Part shown: positions 34,194 through 34,338 of the stretch, in pieces | How the letters are laid out: each line of letters starts with the position of its first letter | Position numbering within the stretch: the first letter of the stretch is position 1 | Origin: Maribacter ulvicola | GTDB taxonomy: Bacteria > Bacteroidota > Bacteroidia > Flavobacteriales > Flavobacteriaceae | Assembly: GCF_900155985.1 (NCBI RefSeq) | Contig: NZ_FTMA01000015.1 | Span: 1-34,338 of the forward strand | Direction: 5' to 3' | DNA: 34,338 bases | Program-made: the position numbers and the translations under genes | The notes under the pieces: generated by a model | Told to the model about the DNA's origin: nothing | Seen by the model: only the letters and a program-made list of their open reading frames with translations | The model's database searches: none

Positions 34194-34338
34194 AAAGAAC
34201 TGAGGTAAAAAACAAACAAATTCTTCCTTAATCTGAGACAATGGTATTCTAGGCTCATAGATTCAAAAAACAGATTCTTGAGCTTTTTTTATTCAATGTA
34301 TCCGCTATTTATCTAGGCAATATAGAAACGTAAGTTTC
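34194..34338 (-). mobile_element. IS110-family element, copy 2 (left end only)
   Basis: 145 bases are identical to 27741-27885 except one base (G at 34243 against A at 27790). They include the terminator hairpin and the last codons of the transposase on the minus strand (about 34309-34338). The element continues past the right edge, so it could be the intact copy that supplies transposase. It is in the same orientation as copy 1 and lies 6453 bases from it. Confidence 0.85.

Noticed and set aside
25979..34338. Integron integrase or other recombinase gene for the cassette array
   Set aside because: No tyrosine recombinase motifs (R...HxxR...Y) were seen in any frame of this region; if present, it lies outside the window.
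27741..34338. Classical composite transposon made by the two IS copies
   Set aside because: IS110 elements do not usually mobilise flanking DNA as IS pairs, and both insertions are explained by attC targeting; only recombination between copies is suggested.

Overview
The window reads as chromosome of a member of the Bacteroidota, most likely a marine Flavobacteriaceae. It has a SusC/SusD pair, a 'Y_Y_Y' (triple-tyrosine) LuxR-type regulator, Bacteroidota lipoproteins, TAnnTTTG-type promoters, and few Shine-Dalgarno sites. No rRNA, tRNA or CRISPR array was seen.

Region 1 (98-17102, + strand) is a polysaccharide utilisation locus. It runs: membrane-spanning regulator, TonB-dependent SusC, SusD, a surface-type lipoprotein with two LamG domains, two adjacent lipoproteins of the PF10091/GH144 type, an alpha/beta-hydrolase esterase, a GH3 beta-glucosidase, and a formylglycine sulfatase-family enzyme. 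The genes from SusC onward are closely spaced or overlapping, so they look like one operon. GH144 plus GH3 points to a beta-1,2-glucan (cyclic or linear) as the likely substrate. The esterase and sulfatase-family enzyme may remove its substituents. The substrate is inference.

Region 2 (17366-25868) is ordinary chromosome: a small beta-barrel protein; a 1187-residue outer-membrane protein with a degenerate calcineurin-like domain, a kinase-like segment and a C-terminal barrel; a DUF3095 cyclase-like protein; two small stress-type proteins; and an ABC-F ATPase.

Region 3 (about 25920 to the right edge) is the most interesting part. It is A+T-rich and consists of short, same-strand genes separated by structured intergenic sequences that behave like integron attC sites. 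Each consecutive cassette starts with a GTT-type box and ends with its exact reverse complement, over 9-10 bp, in five of the units. This is the pattern expected when each cassette was once a circle closed by its own recombination site. The cassettes carry a MATE-like transporter, a GNAT acetyltransferase, a PD-(D/E)XK nuclease with a helical partner, a Bro-N protein, and a two-gene AAA ATPase + DUF4435/TOPRIM pair resembling the PARIS anti-phage system (AriA/AriB). No integrase lies in the window, so this would be an integrase-less cassette cluster (CALIN) or a relative of integrons. Two near-identical IS110-type elements are inserted directly after the AAC of the left box of two of these sites. 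The first has a transposase broken by an internal deletion; the second runs off the right edge. Together they bracket the block with the defence-like genes.
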